DNA from: Bradyrhizobium sp. NFR13
GTDB lineage: Bacteria > Pseudomonadota > Alphaproteobacteria > Rhizobiales > Xanthobacteraceae
Direction of reading: 5' to 3'
Assembly (NCBI RefSeq): GCF_900114605.1
Contig: NZ_FOTP01000003.1
Coordinates: forward strand, 682,001-746,000
Length of the DNA: 64,000 nt
Translations under genes and position numbers: made by a program
Part shown: positions 1 through 8,498 of the stretch, in pieces
How the letters are laid out: every line of letters begins with the position of its first letter
Position numbering within the stretch: the stretch's first letter is position 1
The notes under the pieces: model-generated
Database searches by the model: none
The model's input: the letters and a program-made list of their open reading frames with translations, nothing else
Told to the model about the DNA's origin: nothing

Positions 1-1
1 C

Positions 2-97
2 GGCAAGCTCAATGCCGATCCGATGCCCATCGCCAAGATTGCCGCCAACCGCAAGGCCGCGTCGACGCTGGTGGACAAGGTCGGGTTTGATAATTGA
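2..97 (+). CDS. Fe(3+) ABC transporter substrate-binding protein, C-terminal end (partial)
   Basis: Only the last 31 residues lie in the window, in a frame open from base 2 to a TGA stop. The tail reads like the end of a periplasmic iron-binding protein of the FbpA/AfuA family (short basic helix, then a hydrophobic end). The main support is context: a two-domain Fe(3+)-type permease follows about 220 bases downstream on the same strand, the usual fbpA-fbpB order. The protein would bind ferric iron in the periplasm and deliver it to that permease. The family call rests mostly on the neighbour, because most of the gene is outside the window. Confidence 0.55.
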   Translation, partial: GKLNADPMPIAKIAANRKAASTLVDKVGFDN

Positions 98-254
98 GCC
101 CCGCTATTGCTCCGTAGGCTGTGATGATGCACAGCCTGTCAGTATGTTGTCCCTGCCTTGTGCGCCTGCAGCGCACACGGGGCGGGGACCATACGCACCG
201 AACTCTCGGTAGGACGCTGTGGCTACGGCAATTTCTGACTTACTTCTCCTGGGT

Positions 255-286
255 GTATGGATCCCCGCCTTCGCGGGGATGACGTG
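255..286. repeat. Hairpin half of a GATGAC-type intergenic repeat
   Basis: A perfect 8-bp stem (ATCCCCGC, loop CTTC, GCGGGGAT) is followed by GATGAC-like sequence. The same stem type recurs at 35675-35794 and 55400-55425, with a related one at 60912-61012. The repeat contains an ATG in frame with the downstream permease, and this creates a misleading upstream start for that gene. Confidence 0.7.
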
Positions 287-316
287 CGGAGAGTACCCCG
301 GCGGGCATGCACGCCC

Positions 317-1957
317 GTGAGGCCTTCCCGCACCGAAGCGCTCGCGATTCTCGTCGCAATTGCCACCGCGCTCCTTGTGGCTGCGCCTGTCATCAGCATT
401 GCGCTACTCGCGCTGCAGCCGGAGCCCGAGCTTTGGCAGCATCTGATCGCCTATGTGTTGCCGCAGGCGCTGCGCGACACCGCAGCCCTCCTGATCGGCG
501 TCGGTATCGTCACGCTCATGGTCGGTGCGGGCACCGCATGGCTGGTCTCGGCGCATGATTTCCCCGGCCGCGCGCTTATGCTCTGGCTCTTGCCGCTGCC
601 GCTCGCGATCCCGACCTATCTCGCCGCTTACGTCTATGTGGACCTGTTCGAGCCCCTGGGCCTCGTCCATCGCGCATTGGCAACGGCACTGTCATTGCCT
701 GGTGCGATCGGATGGCTGCCGAGCCTGCGTTCGTTGCACGGCGCCATCTTCGTGATCGGCATCGTGTTGTATCCTTACGTCTATCTCTCTGCCCGCGCGA
801 TGTTCCAGCATCGCAGTGCCGATTTTGCTGAAGCCGCGAAGATACTCGGTGCGGATCGCTGGACGACGTTCCGCCGTGTCTCGCTACCGATGGCGCGCCC
901 CGCCCTCGCTGTGGGCCTCGCGCTTGTATCGCTGGAAACGCTGAACGATATCGGCGCCAGCGAATATCTGGGCATTCGTACACTCACCGTCTCGGTTTTT
1001 ACGACCTGGCTCAACCGCGGCAGCCTTGCAGGTGCTGCGCAGCTGTCATTGTTCATGCTCGCCATCGTCGGGGTGCTGATCGCCATCGAGCGCTTCGGCC
1101 GCCGCGAAGGCAGCGTGGAGTTCTCTTCGGAGAATCCGAGACTGGCACCGCGCACGCCTTTGACGGGCGCGCGCGGATGGCTTGCTTTCACCGCCTGTCT
1201 CCTCCCTGCCCTGCTCGGCTTCGCCGTGCCCTTGCTCTATCTGCTGCGCGAGAGCCTGCGCCGCGGTCTGCTATCGATGGACACGACAGTGTGGCGCGAT
1301 GCGGGCCACACCATCGCGCTGGCCGCAATTGCCACCGGAGCCGCGCTGCTTCTCGGGCTTGTGGTGATCGTCGCTCAGCGTTGGCGTGCTTCGCGGCTGA
1401 CCAACCTGTCGCTCGCTGTCGCCCAGACCGGCTATGCGCTGCCCGGAACGGTGCTGGCGCTGGGTTTGCTGACGCCGGTCCTGTTCGTGGACAATGGATT
1501 CAGCATGCTCGCCGGATGGCTCGGTCTCGCATCGCCCGGGCTTGTCATGGTCGGCTCCGGCGCCGCCGTGGTGATCGCCTATGTAATCCGCTTCCTGGCT
1601 GTGCCGACCGGTTTCATCAAAGCTGGCTTCGAGCACATCCCCGTCGATTACGACGACAGCGCCCGTGCCGCCGGCGCACCCGAAATCACCACACTGCGCG
1701 TGATTCAACTGCCGCTATTGCGTCCGGCATTGCTTGGCGCCGCCATCGTGGTCTTTGTCGACTGCCTGAAGGAGCTGCCGGCAACGCTACTGCTGCGGCC
1801 TTTGAATGTCGAAACGCTCGCGACATCGATCTATCAGTATGCCAGTCGCGGCAGTTTCGAAGAGGGCGCACTCGCTGCACTGCTGATCGTCGCTGCGAGC
1901 ATCGGTCCCGTTGTGTGGCTGACGCGCTTCGCCGACGTGCCCAGCGGACCAGTCTAG
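317..1957 (+). CDS. fbpB: Fe(3+) ABC transporter permease, two-domain FbpB type
   Basis: This is an inner-membrane permease for ferric iron import. About 546 residues make two fused binding-protein-dependent permease domains with about 12 membrane segments, the normal FbpB/HitB/AfuB architecture. Each half carries an EAA loop that contacts the ATPase: EAAKILGADRW near residue 170 and DSARAAGAPE near residue 445. The frame is open from an ATG at 257, but that ATG lies inside a palindromic intergenic repeat and the residues after it are repeat-derived. I therefore prefer the GTG at 317, just before the first membrane helix. No ATP-binding subunit follows, because the next gene is convergent, so FbpC must be encoded elsewhere or upstream. 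The family call is firm; the substrate is inferred from the family. Confidence 0.85.
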   Translation: MRPSRTEALAILVAIATALLVAAPVISIALLALQPEPELWQHLIAYVLPQALRDTAALLIGVGIVTLMVGAGTAWLVSAHDFPGRALMLWLLPLPLAIPTYLAAYVYVDLFEPLGLVHRALATALSLPGAIGWLPSLRSLHGAIFVIGIVLYPYVYLSARAMFQHRSADFAEAAKILGADRWTTFRRVSLPMARPALAVGLALVSLETLNDIGASEYLGIRTLTVSVFTTWLNRGSLAGAAQLSLFMLAIVGVLIAIERFGRREGSVEFSSENPRLAPRTPLTGARGWLAFTACLLPALLGFAVPLLYLLRESLRRGLLSMDTTVWRDAGHTIALAAIATGAALLLGLVVIVAQRWRASRLTNLSLAVAQTGYALPGTVLALGLLTPVLFVDNGFSMLAGWLGLASPGLVMVGSGAAVVIAYVIRFLAVPTGFIKAGFEHIPVDYDDSARAAGAPEITTLRVIQLPLLRPALLGAAIVVFVDCLKELPATLLLRPLNVETLATSIYQYASRGSFEEGALAALLIVAASIGPVVWLTRFADVPSGPV

Positions 1958-1963
1958 GGCCAG

Positions 1964-3028
1964 CTAGACGGCTGAGACCTGACCGCTCTTTCGCGACTCC
2001 GCGAAGATCGCCCAGGCCGCGACGAACATTGCAGCGATCACGGGACCGACAACAAAGCCATTGAGGCCCAGCGCATCGATGCCCCCAAGGGTCGCGATCA
2101 GCACCAGGTAGTCCGGCAGCTTGGTGTCCTTGCCGACCAGCATCGGACGCAGGATGTTGTCGACCAGACCGATGACGAGGAATCCATAGGCGATCAGGAT
2201 CACGCCCTGAACGACGGAGCCTGTTGCCAGCAGATAAAGCGCCACCGGCATCCAGACGAGACCTGCGCCCACAGCCGGCAACAGCGACAGGAACGCCATC
2301 AACACGGCCCACAGCAATGCGGCATTGATGCCAAGGATCCAGAAGATCAGCCCACCGAGCGCACCCTGTGCCAGCGCCACCAGAATGCCGCCCTTCACCG
2401 TCGCGCGGATCACCACCGTGAACTTCTCCATCAAATCGTCACGCAGCTCCGGCCGCAGCGGAATGGCATTCTTCACACGTTGCGACAACGCCTCGCCATC
2501 CTTGAACAAGAAGAACAGCAGATAGAGCATGATGCCGAGATTGATGATGAAATCGAAAGTGCTCTGACCGATATTGAGGGCCTGTGACGCGAAATACTGG
2601 CTCCCCTTTACAAGACCTTCGGTCAGTTTTTCCTGCATGCCACCAAGATTGGCGACGCCAAAGCGCTCGAGCAGGCCCTTGGCCCATTGCGGTAGCCCGT
2701 CCAAAATCTGCTGGATAAAGGTCGCCAGGTTAAACTGGCCCGACTTCATCTTGCCGACCACGACGGCCGCTTCCTGCGCCAGCGATGCGCCAACCAATGT
2801 CAGCGGCAGGATCACGATCAGCACGATCAATCCCACGGTGAGCAAGGCCGCCGAGTTCGGATGGTTCGGCATCCGGCGCTCCAGCCGCCCATGCATCGGC
2901 GCGAACATGATCGCGATGACCACACCCCACAGGATCGCGCTGTAGAACGAGCTCATGATCCAGCCGAAGGCCAGCGTGACCACGACGATCAGAAGCAGGA
3001 AGAAACGGTCTTCGAGACTGGCGCGCAT
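1964..3028 (-). CDS. AI-2E family transporter (PerM-like)
   Basis: A 354-residue polytopic inner-membrane protein with N-terminal hydrophobic hairpins, a central amphipathic region, and C-terminal helices around residues 210-330. The glycine/proline-rich stretch LPAVGAGLVWMPVALY is typical of the AI-2E/PerM (UPF0118) family. Members have been linked to export of autoinducer-2 or to Na+/H+ exchange, and the substrate cannot be read from sequence. The length matches the family. It converges on the iron permease gene with a 6-base gap and has no obvious operon partner. Confidence 0.85.
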   Translation of the reverse strand: MRASLEDRFFLLLIVVVTLAFGWIMSSFYSAILWGVVIAIMFAPMHGRLERRMPNHPNSAALLTVGLIVLIVILPLTLVGASLAQEAAVVVGKMKSGQFNLATFIQQILDGLPQWAKGLLERFGVANLGGMQEKLTEGLVKGSQYFASQALNIGQSTFDFIINLGIMLYLLFFLFKDGEALSQRVKNAIPLRPELRDDLMEKFTVVIRATVKGGILVALAQGALGGLIFWILGINAALLWAVLMAFLSLLPAVGAGLVWMPVALYLLATGSVVQGVILIAYGFLVIGLVDNILRPMLVGKDTKLPDYLVLIATLGGIDALGLNGFVVGPVIAAMFVAAWAIFAESRKSGQVSAV

Positions 3029-3040
3029 GTCGGCTTCCTA

Positions 3041-3087
3041 GATCATGATTCGGGAAAGTGGAAACCGGCTTTCCGAAAGATCATGCT
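3041..3087. repeat. Palindromic intergenic repeat (GATCATGATTCGGGAAA type)
   Basis: The element opens with GATCATGATTCGG and closes with CCGAAAGATCATGCTC, so its two ends are near inverted repeats around AAAGTGGAAACCGGCTTT. I recall very similar intergenic elements in many Bradyrhizobium/Rhizobium genomes. It lies upstream of the AI-2E gene and downstream of scoB. No coding potential is seen. Confidence 0.55.
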
Positions 3088-3121
3088 CACTAAAGAGATG
3101 AAGGCAGATACTAACACGAAT

Positions 3122-3140
3122 GCCCGGCACAAGGCCGGGC
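3122..3140 (-). terminator. Hairpin downstream of scoB, possible terminator
   Basis: A perfect 7-bp GC stem (GCCCGGC / GCCGGGC with a 5-base loop) lies 30 bases past the scoB stop. It lacks a good run of U on the minus strand, so it may be Rho-dependent or only an mRNA 3' stabiliser. Confidence 0.4.
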
Positions 3141-3170
3141 ACCATGTCAACGTTCGGAGCGCGCAATCGT

Positions 3171-3821
3171 TCAGGTATTGGTCAGCGCGACCCGGAATTC
3201 AGCTTCGGTATTGGCCTTCACCTCATCGAGCGTCACGCCATCGGCGAGTTCGATCAGGGCCATGCCGTCATTGCCGTGCTTGTCGATGGTGAACACCGCG
3301 AGATCGGTGACGACCATGTCGACGACGCGCTCACCGGTGAGCGGCAGGTTGCAGCTCTTCAGCAGCTTGGCGCCATCCTTGGCAGAATGTTCCATCACCA
3401 CAACAACGCGCTTGACGCCAGCGACGAGGTCCATCGCGCCGCCCATGCCCTTCACCATCTTGCCGGGGATCATCCAGTTGGCGAGATCGCCATTCTGGGC
3501 AACCTGCATGGCGCCGAGGATCGACAGGTCGATATGGCCGCCGCGGACCATGCCGAAGGAGTCAGCCGACGAGAAATAGCTGGTGGTCGGCAGTTCGGTG
3601 ACCGTCTGCTTACCGGCATTGATGAGGTCCGCATCTTCCTCGCCCTCATAAGGGAACGGACCCATGCCGAGCATGCCGTTCTCGCTCTGCAGCTGAACGT
3701 CGACACCTTCGGGAATGTAGTTCGACACCAGCGTCGGAATGCCGATGCCGAGATTGACGTAATATCCGTCGCGCAGTTCTTTAGCCGCGCGCGCTGCCAT
3801 TTGATCACGGGTCCAGGCCAT
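3171..3821 (-). CDS. scoB: 3-oxoacid CoA-transferase subunit B
   Basis: Beta subunit of succinyl-CoA:3-ketoacid CoA-transferase (SCOT), a cytosolic enzyme that moves CoA from succinyl-CoA to acetoacetate during ketone-body or polyhydroxybutyrate-derived carbon use. It has 216 residues, the normal length. The motif [10 protein letters not shown] near residues 46-55 carries the catalytic glutamate (about E47) that forms the CoA thioester, and GGAMDLV follows further on. An AGGAGAG ribosome-binding site precedes the ATG closely. It lies 28 bases downstream of scoA on the same strand, so the two form an operon encoding the heteromeric enzyme. The related AtoA or PcaJ substrates cannot be excluded, but SCOT fits best. 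Confidence 0.93.
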   Translation of the reverse strand: MAWTRDQMAARAAKELRDGYYVNLGIGIPTLVSNYIPEGVDVQLQSENGMLGMGPFPYEGEEDADLINAGKQTVTELPTTSYFSSADSFGMVRGGHIDLSILGAMQVAQNGDLANWMIPGKMVKGMGGAMDLVAGVKRVVVVMEHSAKDGAKLLKSCNLPLTGERVVDMVVTDLAVFTIDKHGNDGMALIELADGVTLDEVKANTEAEFRVALTNT

Positions 3822-3849
3822 CGTTCTCTCCTGTTTTTGCTTTTAGCGG

Positions 3850-4554
3850 TTACGCGGGACGCTGACGCGAGGTGACTTTTTCGATCCGCTTCTTGCCGGT
3901 ACCGACCTCGACAATGCGCTTTACGAAAATGCCCGGCGTGTGAATGTGATCCGGATCGATCTCGCCGGCCGGCACCAGATGCTCGACTTCGGCAATGGTG
4001 ATCTTGGCGGCGGTCGCCATCATCGGGTTAAAGTTCCGGGCGGTCTTGCGATAGACGAGGTTGCCGGCGGTATCGCCCTTCCAGGCGTGCACGATGGCAA
4101 TGTCAGCGAACAGTCCACGCTCCAGCATGTAGGTTTCGCCATTGAATTCCATGGTCGGCTTGCCTTCCGAGATCAGCGTGCCAACGCCGGTCTTGGTGTA
4201 AAAGCCGGGGATGCCGGCGCCGCCGGCACGGATGCGCTCGGCCAGCGTGCCCTGCGGGGAGAATTCGAGTTCCAGTTCGCCGGCCAGATACTGCTGGGCG
4301 AACAGCTTGTTCTCGCCGACATAGGACGAGATCATCTTCCTGATCTGGCGGGTTTCCAGCAGGCGGCTGAGGCCAATGCCGTCGACGCCGGCATTGTTGG
4401 ACACCACGGTCAGATCCTTGACCCCGGAATCGCGCAGGGCGTCCGAAAGGTCCTCGGCAATGCCGCAGAGGCCAAAGCCGCCGGACATGATCATCATGCC
4501 GTCCTTGAGAATGCCGTCGAGTGCCGATTTGGCGTCGGGGTAGACCTTGTTCAT
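3850..4554 (-). CDS. scoA: 3-oxoacid CoA-transferase subunit A
   Basis: Alpha subunit partner of scoB, 234 residues. The glycine-rich signature GGFGLCG at residues 25-31 and the later ETYMLE and ADIAIVHAWKGD segments are characteristic of CoA-transferase family I alpha chains. The frame stays open upstream to about 4953, but that stretch does not resemble the family; the ATG at 4554 starts the conserved MNKVYPDAKSAL. It is divergent from the AsmA-like gene, and the region between them must hold both promoters. It is followed immediately by scoB. Confidence 0.93.
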   Translation of the reverse strand: MNKVYPDAKSALDGILKDGMMIMSGGFGLCGIAEDLSDALRDSGVKDLTVVSNNAGVDGIGLSRLLETRQIRKMISSYVGENKLFAQQYLAGELELEFSPQGTLAERIRAGGAGIPGFYTKTGVGTLISEGKPTMEFNGETYMLERGLFADIAIVHAWKGDTAGNLVYRKTARNFNPMMATAAKITIAEVEHLVPAGEIDPDHIHTPGIFVKRIVEVGTGKKRIEKVTSRQRPA

Positions 4555-4759
4555 GGGAAATCGACCTGATGAAGGGAATGCGCTGAAAACCCCGCGGGCG
4601 CGGGCGGCTATGTCTTGGATTATTAGGCGGAAACTCCGCGGCAGGTCAATCGCGGGGGACTGCGACGCCGTCACCCCTCCTATGGCCTTGAAAGCGTCAA
4701 GAAAACCCTTCAAATTGAGGGTCTTGGACGTGGGCGCACACGGATGCCGCCCACTGTAT

Positions 4760-6748
4760 GTGACCACCACCAACCCGGATAGTTCATTGACGAGTGCCCA
4801 AGGAATAAGACGCCTGGGGATGCCGATTGTGGCGCTCCTGGGCGTCGCGCTGATCGGGCTGTTCGCCATGTCGTGGTTGCTCAACCGCGACGCGCTGCGC
4901 CATGCCGTGGAGGCACAGATCCGCGCCGTGACCGGGCTGGACTTCGTCGTCAACGGCGCCGTGGATGTATCCGTCTTTCCAGGCAGCTATGTCTCGTTTC
5001 ACGATGTCGGCCTGAAAGGCGGAGGGTCCATCGATCCCGCTTTAACGGTCGATGTGCTGACCGCCAATCTGCGGCTGTTGCCGCTGCTGCTGCAGCGCTT
5101 TGAGATCGCCGACATGATGATGCTGCGTCCGCGCATCCGGGTGATCCGCGAGGCCTCCGGCGACAGCAACTGGACGCCATTCATCGAATCCATCGCCCGC
5201 ACCATGAAGCCGGGCGCGGAGCAACCGCTGTCGTTCTCCGAAATCCGGATCCAGGACGGCGTCCTACATTATCAGGATCCGCATAACACCGAGCGCCTCG
5301 GCGACATCGACCTCTCGCTGGCCTGGCCATCAATCTCACGCTCATTCGCGGCAACCGGCCAATTCGACTGGCGCGGCGAGCGCATCGACGGCAGCCTCAG
5401 CATCAGCGACTTCATTGCGGCGCTGTCCGGCGAACGCTCCGGCCTGAAGGCCCGCATCGCGGGTGCACCGATCAAGCTCGCCTTTGACGGCACTGTTGCC
5501 AACCGCGCCAGCCTGGTCATGGAGGGCACGCTGACCGCTGACAGCCTGTCGCTGCGCAATGCGCTGCGCTGGGTCGGCCAGGCACCGCCCGGTTCCGGCG
5601 GTTTCGGCCGCTTTGCCCTGAAGGCGCGTGCCAGCCTGGTGGGCCCATCGATTGCACTCACCAACGTCAATGTCGAACTCGACGGCAACAGTGCCGAGGG
5701 CGTCATGACCTACAGCAACACCGGCCGCCAGACGCTGCAGGCGACGCTGGCTGCCGGCGCGCTCGACTTCACACCTTATGTTTCGACGGTGCGGCTTCTG
5801 GCCTCCGGCGCGCGTGACTGGAATCGGCAGTTGTTCGACTTAAACGCCCTGTCCACCACCGATCTCGATATGCGCCTGTCGGCCGCCAAGGTCACAGTGG
5901 GGTCCTCCGTGCTCGGCCGCACCGCGCTCGGCGCCAATCTGCGCGGCGGCACGCTGGCGCTGTCGGTGGGTGAAGCGCAGATGTATGGCGGCATCGTCCG
6001 CGGTTCGTTCAACATCGCCCATTCCGACGCCGTGGCCGATGTGAAGGCCCAGTTCCAGTTCAGCGATGTCGACCTGCAGGCCTGTGCCAGCGATCTGTTC
6101 GGCGTCAATAAGCTCACCGGCCGCGGCAATCTCAGCATGATGCTGGAGGCCTCGGGCTCATCGCCCTTCGGTCTGGCGCAATCACTCGACGGCACCGCGA
6201 CCCTGACCGGTCATGACGGCGCCATCAGTGGCTTCAACGTCGAACAGTTGCTGAAGCGGCTGGAGCGACGCCCGCTGTCCGGCGCCGGCAATTTCCGCTC
6301 GGGTTCGACGCCGTTCAACACGCTCAACATGTCCGTGAAATTCAACGACGGCATCGCCACCGCACAGGATATCCGTATCGATGGTCCCGCTGCGAAACTG
6401 ACACTGACCGGTACCGCGTCGGTGCCCTCGCGTGAATATGATTTCAAGGGCGTTGCCAGCCTTACCGCTCCTGCCAACGGGACCGGCGGCTTCGAACTGC
6501 CCTTCGTGATCCAGGGTCCATGGGACGATCCGCTGATCTTTCCCGATCCGGAAAGCCTGATCCGCCGCTCGCCGGGAGCCGCGCCTTTGCTGGATGCCGT
6601 GAAGGATCGCAAGACGCGCGATGCGGTACGTTCGGTCATCGAGCGCTTTACGGGCGGACCGAAGCAGTCTGCGCCGGATGCGAATGCGGACAAGCAGGCC
6701 GATACGCCTGCGGCAGCAGCCCCACCCGACGCGGCCAAAGCGAACTAG
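4760..6748 (+). CDS. AsmA family protein
   Basis: A large envelope protein of about 662 residues with a single N-terminal membrane anchor (MPIVALLGVALIGLFAMSWL), an AsmA N-terminal domain, and a C-terminal AsmA_2-like domain ending in a low-complexity Ala/Pro/Asp tail. AsmA-like proteins are inner-membrane-anchored, beta-rich periplasmic proteins implicated in lipid transport to, or biogenesis of, the outer membrane. The start is uncertain. The frame is open from 4547, but that part overlaps the scoA start and is not family-like. GTG 4760, TTG 4790 and ATG 4820 (directly before the anchor) are candidates, and none has a convincing ribosome-binding site. The family call is good; the specific role is unknown. 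Confidence 0.8.
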   Translation: MTTTNPDSSLTSAQGIRRLGMPIVALLGVALIGLFAMSWLLNRDALRHAVEAQIRAVTGLDFVVNGAVDVSVFPGSYVSFHDVGLKGGGSIDPALTVDVLTANLRLLPLLLQRFEIADMMMLRPRIRVIREASGDSNWTPFIESIARTMKPGAEQPLSFSEIRIQDGVLHYQDPHNTERLGDIDLSLAWPSISRSFAATGQFDWRGERIDGSLSISDFIAALSGERSGLKARIAGAPIKLAFDGTVANRASLVMEGTLTADSLSLRNALRWVGQAPPGSGGFGRFALKARASLVGPSIALTNVNVELDGNSAEGVMTYSNTGRQTLQATLAAGALDFTPYVSTVRLLASGARDWNRQLFDLNALSTTDLDMRLSAAKVTVGSSVLGRTALGANLRGGTLALSVGEAQMYGGIVRGSFNIAHSDAVADVKAQFQFSDVDLQACASDLFGVNKLTGRGNLSMMLEASGSSPFGLAQSLDGTATLTGHDGAISGFNVEQLLKRLERRPLSGAGNFRSGSTPFNTLNMSVKFNDGIATAQDIRIDGPAAKLTLTGTASVPSREYDFKGVASLTAPANGTGGFELPFVIQGPWDDPLIFPDPESLIRRSPGAAPLLDAVKDRKTRDAVRSVIERFTGGPKQSAPDANADKQADTPAAAAPPDAAKAN

Positions 6749-6771
6749 CGTCGATCCCTATCGGTCGATCC

Positions 6772-7587
6772 TTATAGCGGCGCGGCGCTCTCGCCGCGCG
6801 TGCTCGACAGTTTCGACGCCAGCGACGCCATCACGATGACCACGGCGATGAAGCCGACGATCAGCGTGCAGATGGCATTGATCTCCGGTTTCACGCCGAG
6901 GCGCACCTCCGAATAGATCCGGATCGGCAGCGTTGCCGAACCCGGGCCTGTCGTGAAGCTGGCAATCACGAGATCGTCGAGCGACAGCGTGAAGGCCAGC
7001 ATCCAGCCGGCGGCAATGGCCGGCCAGATCAGCGGCAAGGTCACGGCCAGGAACGCACGAAGCGGATCGCGGCCAAGATCCATCGCCGCTTCCTCGAGGC
7101 TGCGATCAATCCCCGCGAGGCGGGATTGCACCACGACCGTGACGAAGCACATGGTGAGCGTGGTGTGGGCGATTGTCACCGTGACAAAGCCGCGCCCGGC
7201 ATCCAGCGCAACGAACAGCAGCAGCAGCGACAGGCCTGTGATCACCTCGGGCATCACCAGCGGTGCATAGAGCATCCCGGACATCATCGTCCGGCCGCGA
7301 AATCCTGCACCACGCGTCAACGCTATCGCGGCCAAAGTGCCGAGCAGTGTTGCCAGCGTTGCTGACACGACTCCCACGCAAAGGCTCATCCAGGCTGCGT
7401 CCAGCATCGCGCGGTCGTTGAACAATTCGGTGTACCAGCGTGTCGACCAGCCGCCCCACACCGTCACCAGCCGCGAGGCGTTGAACGAATAGATGACCAG
7501 AATGATGATCGGCAGATAGAGAAACGCCAGACCGAGCACCAGGGATGTGATGTTAAAGCGCGACAGGCGGAGCGGATGCACGGCCAT
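6772..7587 (-). CDS. potI: Polyamine-type ABC transporter permease, PotI/PotC family
   Basis: Inner-membrane permease of a spermidine/putrescine-type importer, 271 residues with about six helices. It contains the EAA loop EEAAMDLGRDPLRAFLAVTLP that docks to the ATPase. The start overlaps the stop of the second permease gene by one base (TGATG), so translation is probably coupled. It is the last gene of an ATPase-permease-permease operon. The substrate is inferred from the family; putrescine, spermidine or another cationic metabolite is possible. Confidence 0.88.
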   Translation of the reverse strand: MAVHPLRLSRFNITSLVLGLAFLYLPIIILVIYSFNASRLVTVWGGWSTRWYTELFNDRAMLDAAWMSLCVGVVSATLATLLGTLAAIALTRGAGFRGRTMMSGMLYAPLVMPEVITGLSLLLLFVALDAGRGFVTVTIAHTTLTMCFVTVVVQSRLAGIDRSLEEAAMDLGRDPLRAFLAVTLPLIWPAIAAGWMLAFTLSLDDLVIASFTTGPGSATLPIRIYSEVRLGVKPEINAICTLIVGFIAVVIVMASLASKLSSTRGESAAPL

Positions 7588-8498
7588 CAGCGCACCTCCA
7601 GCTGCCGGCGCTGCAGCCGGTCATAGACCAGCAACGGGATCAACAGCAGCCCGAGCAACACGATGGCGGTGGCAGAGGCAACCGGCCAATCCTTGTTGGT
7701 GAAGAACTCGAGCCACAACGTCTGGCCGATCATCAACGAATTCGATCCGGCGAGCAGATCGGGAATAACGAATTCACCCATGATCGGGATGAAGCACAGC
7801 AACGCACCGGCGCCGACGCCGCGCCAGGACAAGGGAACTGTCACCAGCCAGAATGCGTCGATGCGCGAGACGCCGAGATCGGCGGCGGCTTCGATCAGCG
7901 ACGGGTCCTGCTTCGCCAGCGTGGCATAGAGCGGCAGGATCATGAAAGGCAGATAGGAATAGACGATGCCGAGATACATCGCACTGTCGGTGGAGAGCCA
8001 CACGACCGGCGTCGATACGATGTGCAGCGCCAGAAGGACCTTATTGAGCAAGCCGTCATGCTGCAGGATGTTGATCCAGGCATAGATGCGGATCAGGAAC
8101 GAGGTCCAGAACGGCACAATCACCAGCATCATCGCGATGCCCTGCCAGCGCCGCGGCAGACGCGCCATGCCATAGGCGATGGGATAACCGACCGCGAGCA
8201 AGATCAAGGTCGACACGACGGCGACGAGGACGCTGCGCAGATAGGACGCAAGATAGAGATTGTCCGAAACGAGCAGCCGGAAATTATCCAGCGACAGCGC
8301 CGCTAACGAGGCCTTTAGCCCGGCGATTCCTTCGGACAGACCAAACACCGGCAGATAAGGCGGCTGCGCAATAGCTGTCTGCGACAGGCTGATCTTCAGC
8401 ACGAAACCGAACGGCACCAGAAAGAACAGCATCATCCAGACATAAGGCGGGATGGCAGCGAGTCGTGCCGGCGCCGTGAATATGCGGCGCGCGCTCAT
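7587..8498 (-). CDS. potH: Polyamine-type ABC transporter permease, PotH/PotB family
   Basis: First permease subunit, about 303 residues from the ATG at 8498. That start overlaps the ATPase stop as ATGA, and this decides it over the in-frame ATG at 8516, which lies inside the ATPase gene. It shows an N-terminal helix, a long periplasmic segment typical of PotB/PotH, and the EAA loop IEAAADLGVSRIDAFWLVTVP. It pairs with the PotI-like protein to form the membrane channel. Confidence 0.88.
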   Translation of the reverse strand: MSARRIFTAPARLAAIPPYVWMMLFFLVPFGFVLKISLSQTAIAQPPYLPVFGLSEGIAGLKASLAALSLDNFRLLVSDNLYLASYLRSVLVAVVSTLILLAVGYPIAYGMARLPRRWQGIAMMLVIVPFWTSFLIRIYAWINILQHDGLLNKVLLALHIVSTPVVWLSTDSAMYLGIVYSYLPFMILPLYATLAKQDPSLIEAAADLGVSRIDAFWLVTVPLSWRGVGAGALLCFIPIMGEFVIPDLLAGSNSLMIGQTLWLEFFTNKDWPVASATAIVLLGLLLIPLLVYDRLQRRQLEVR

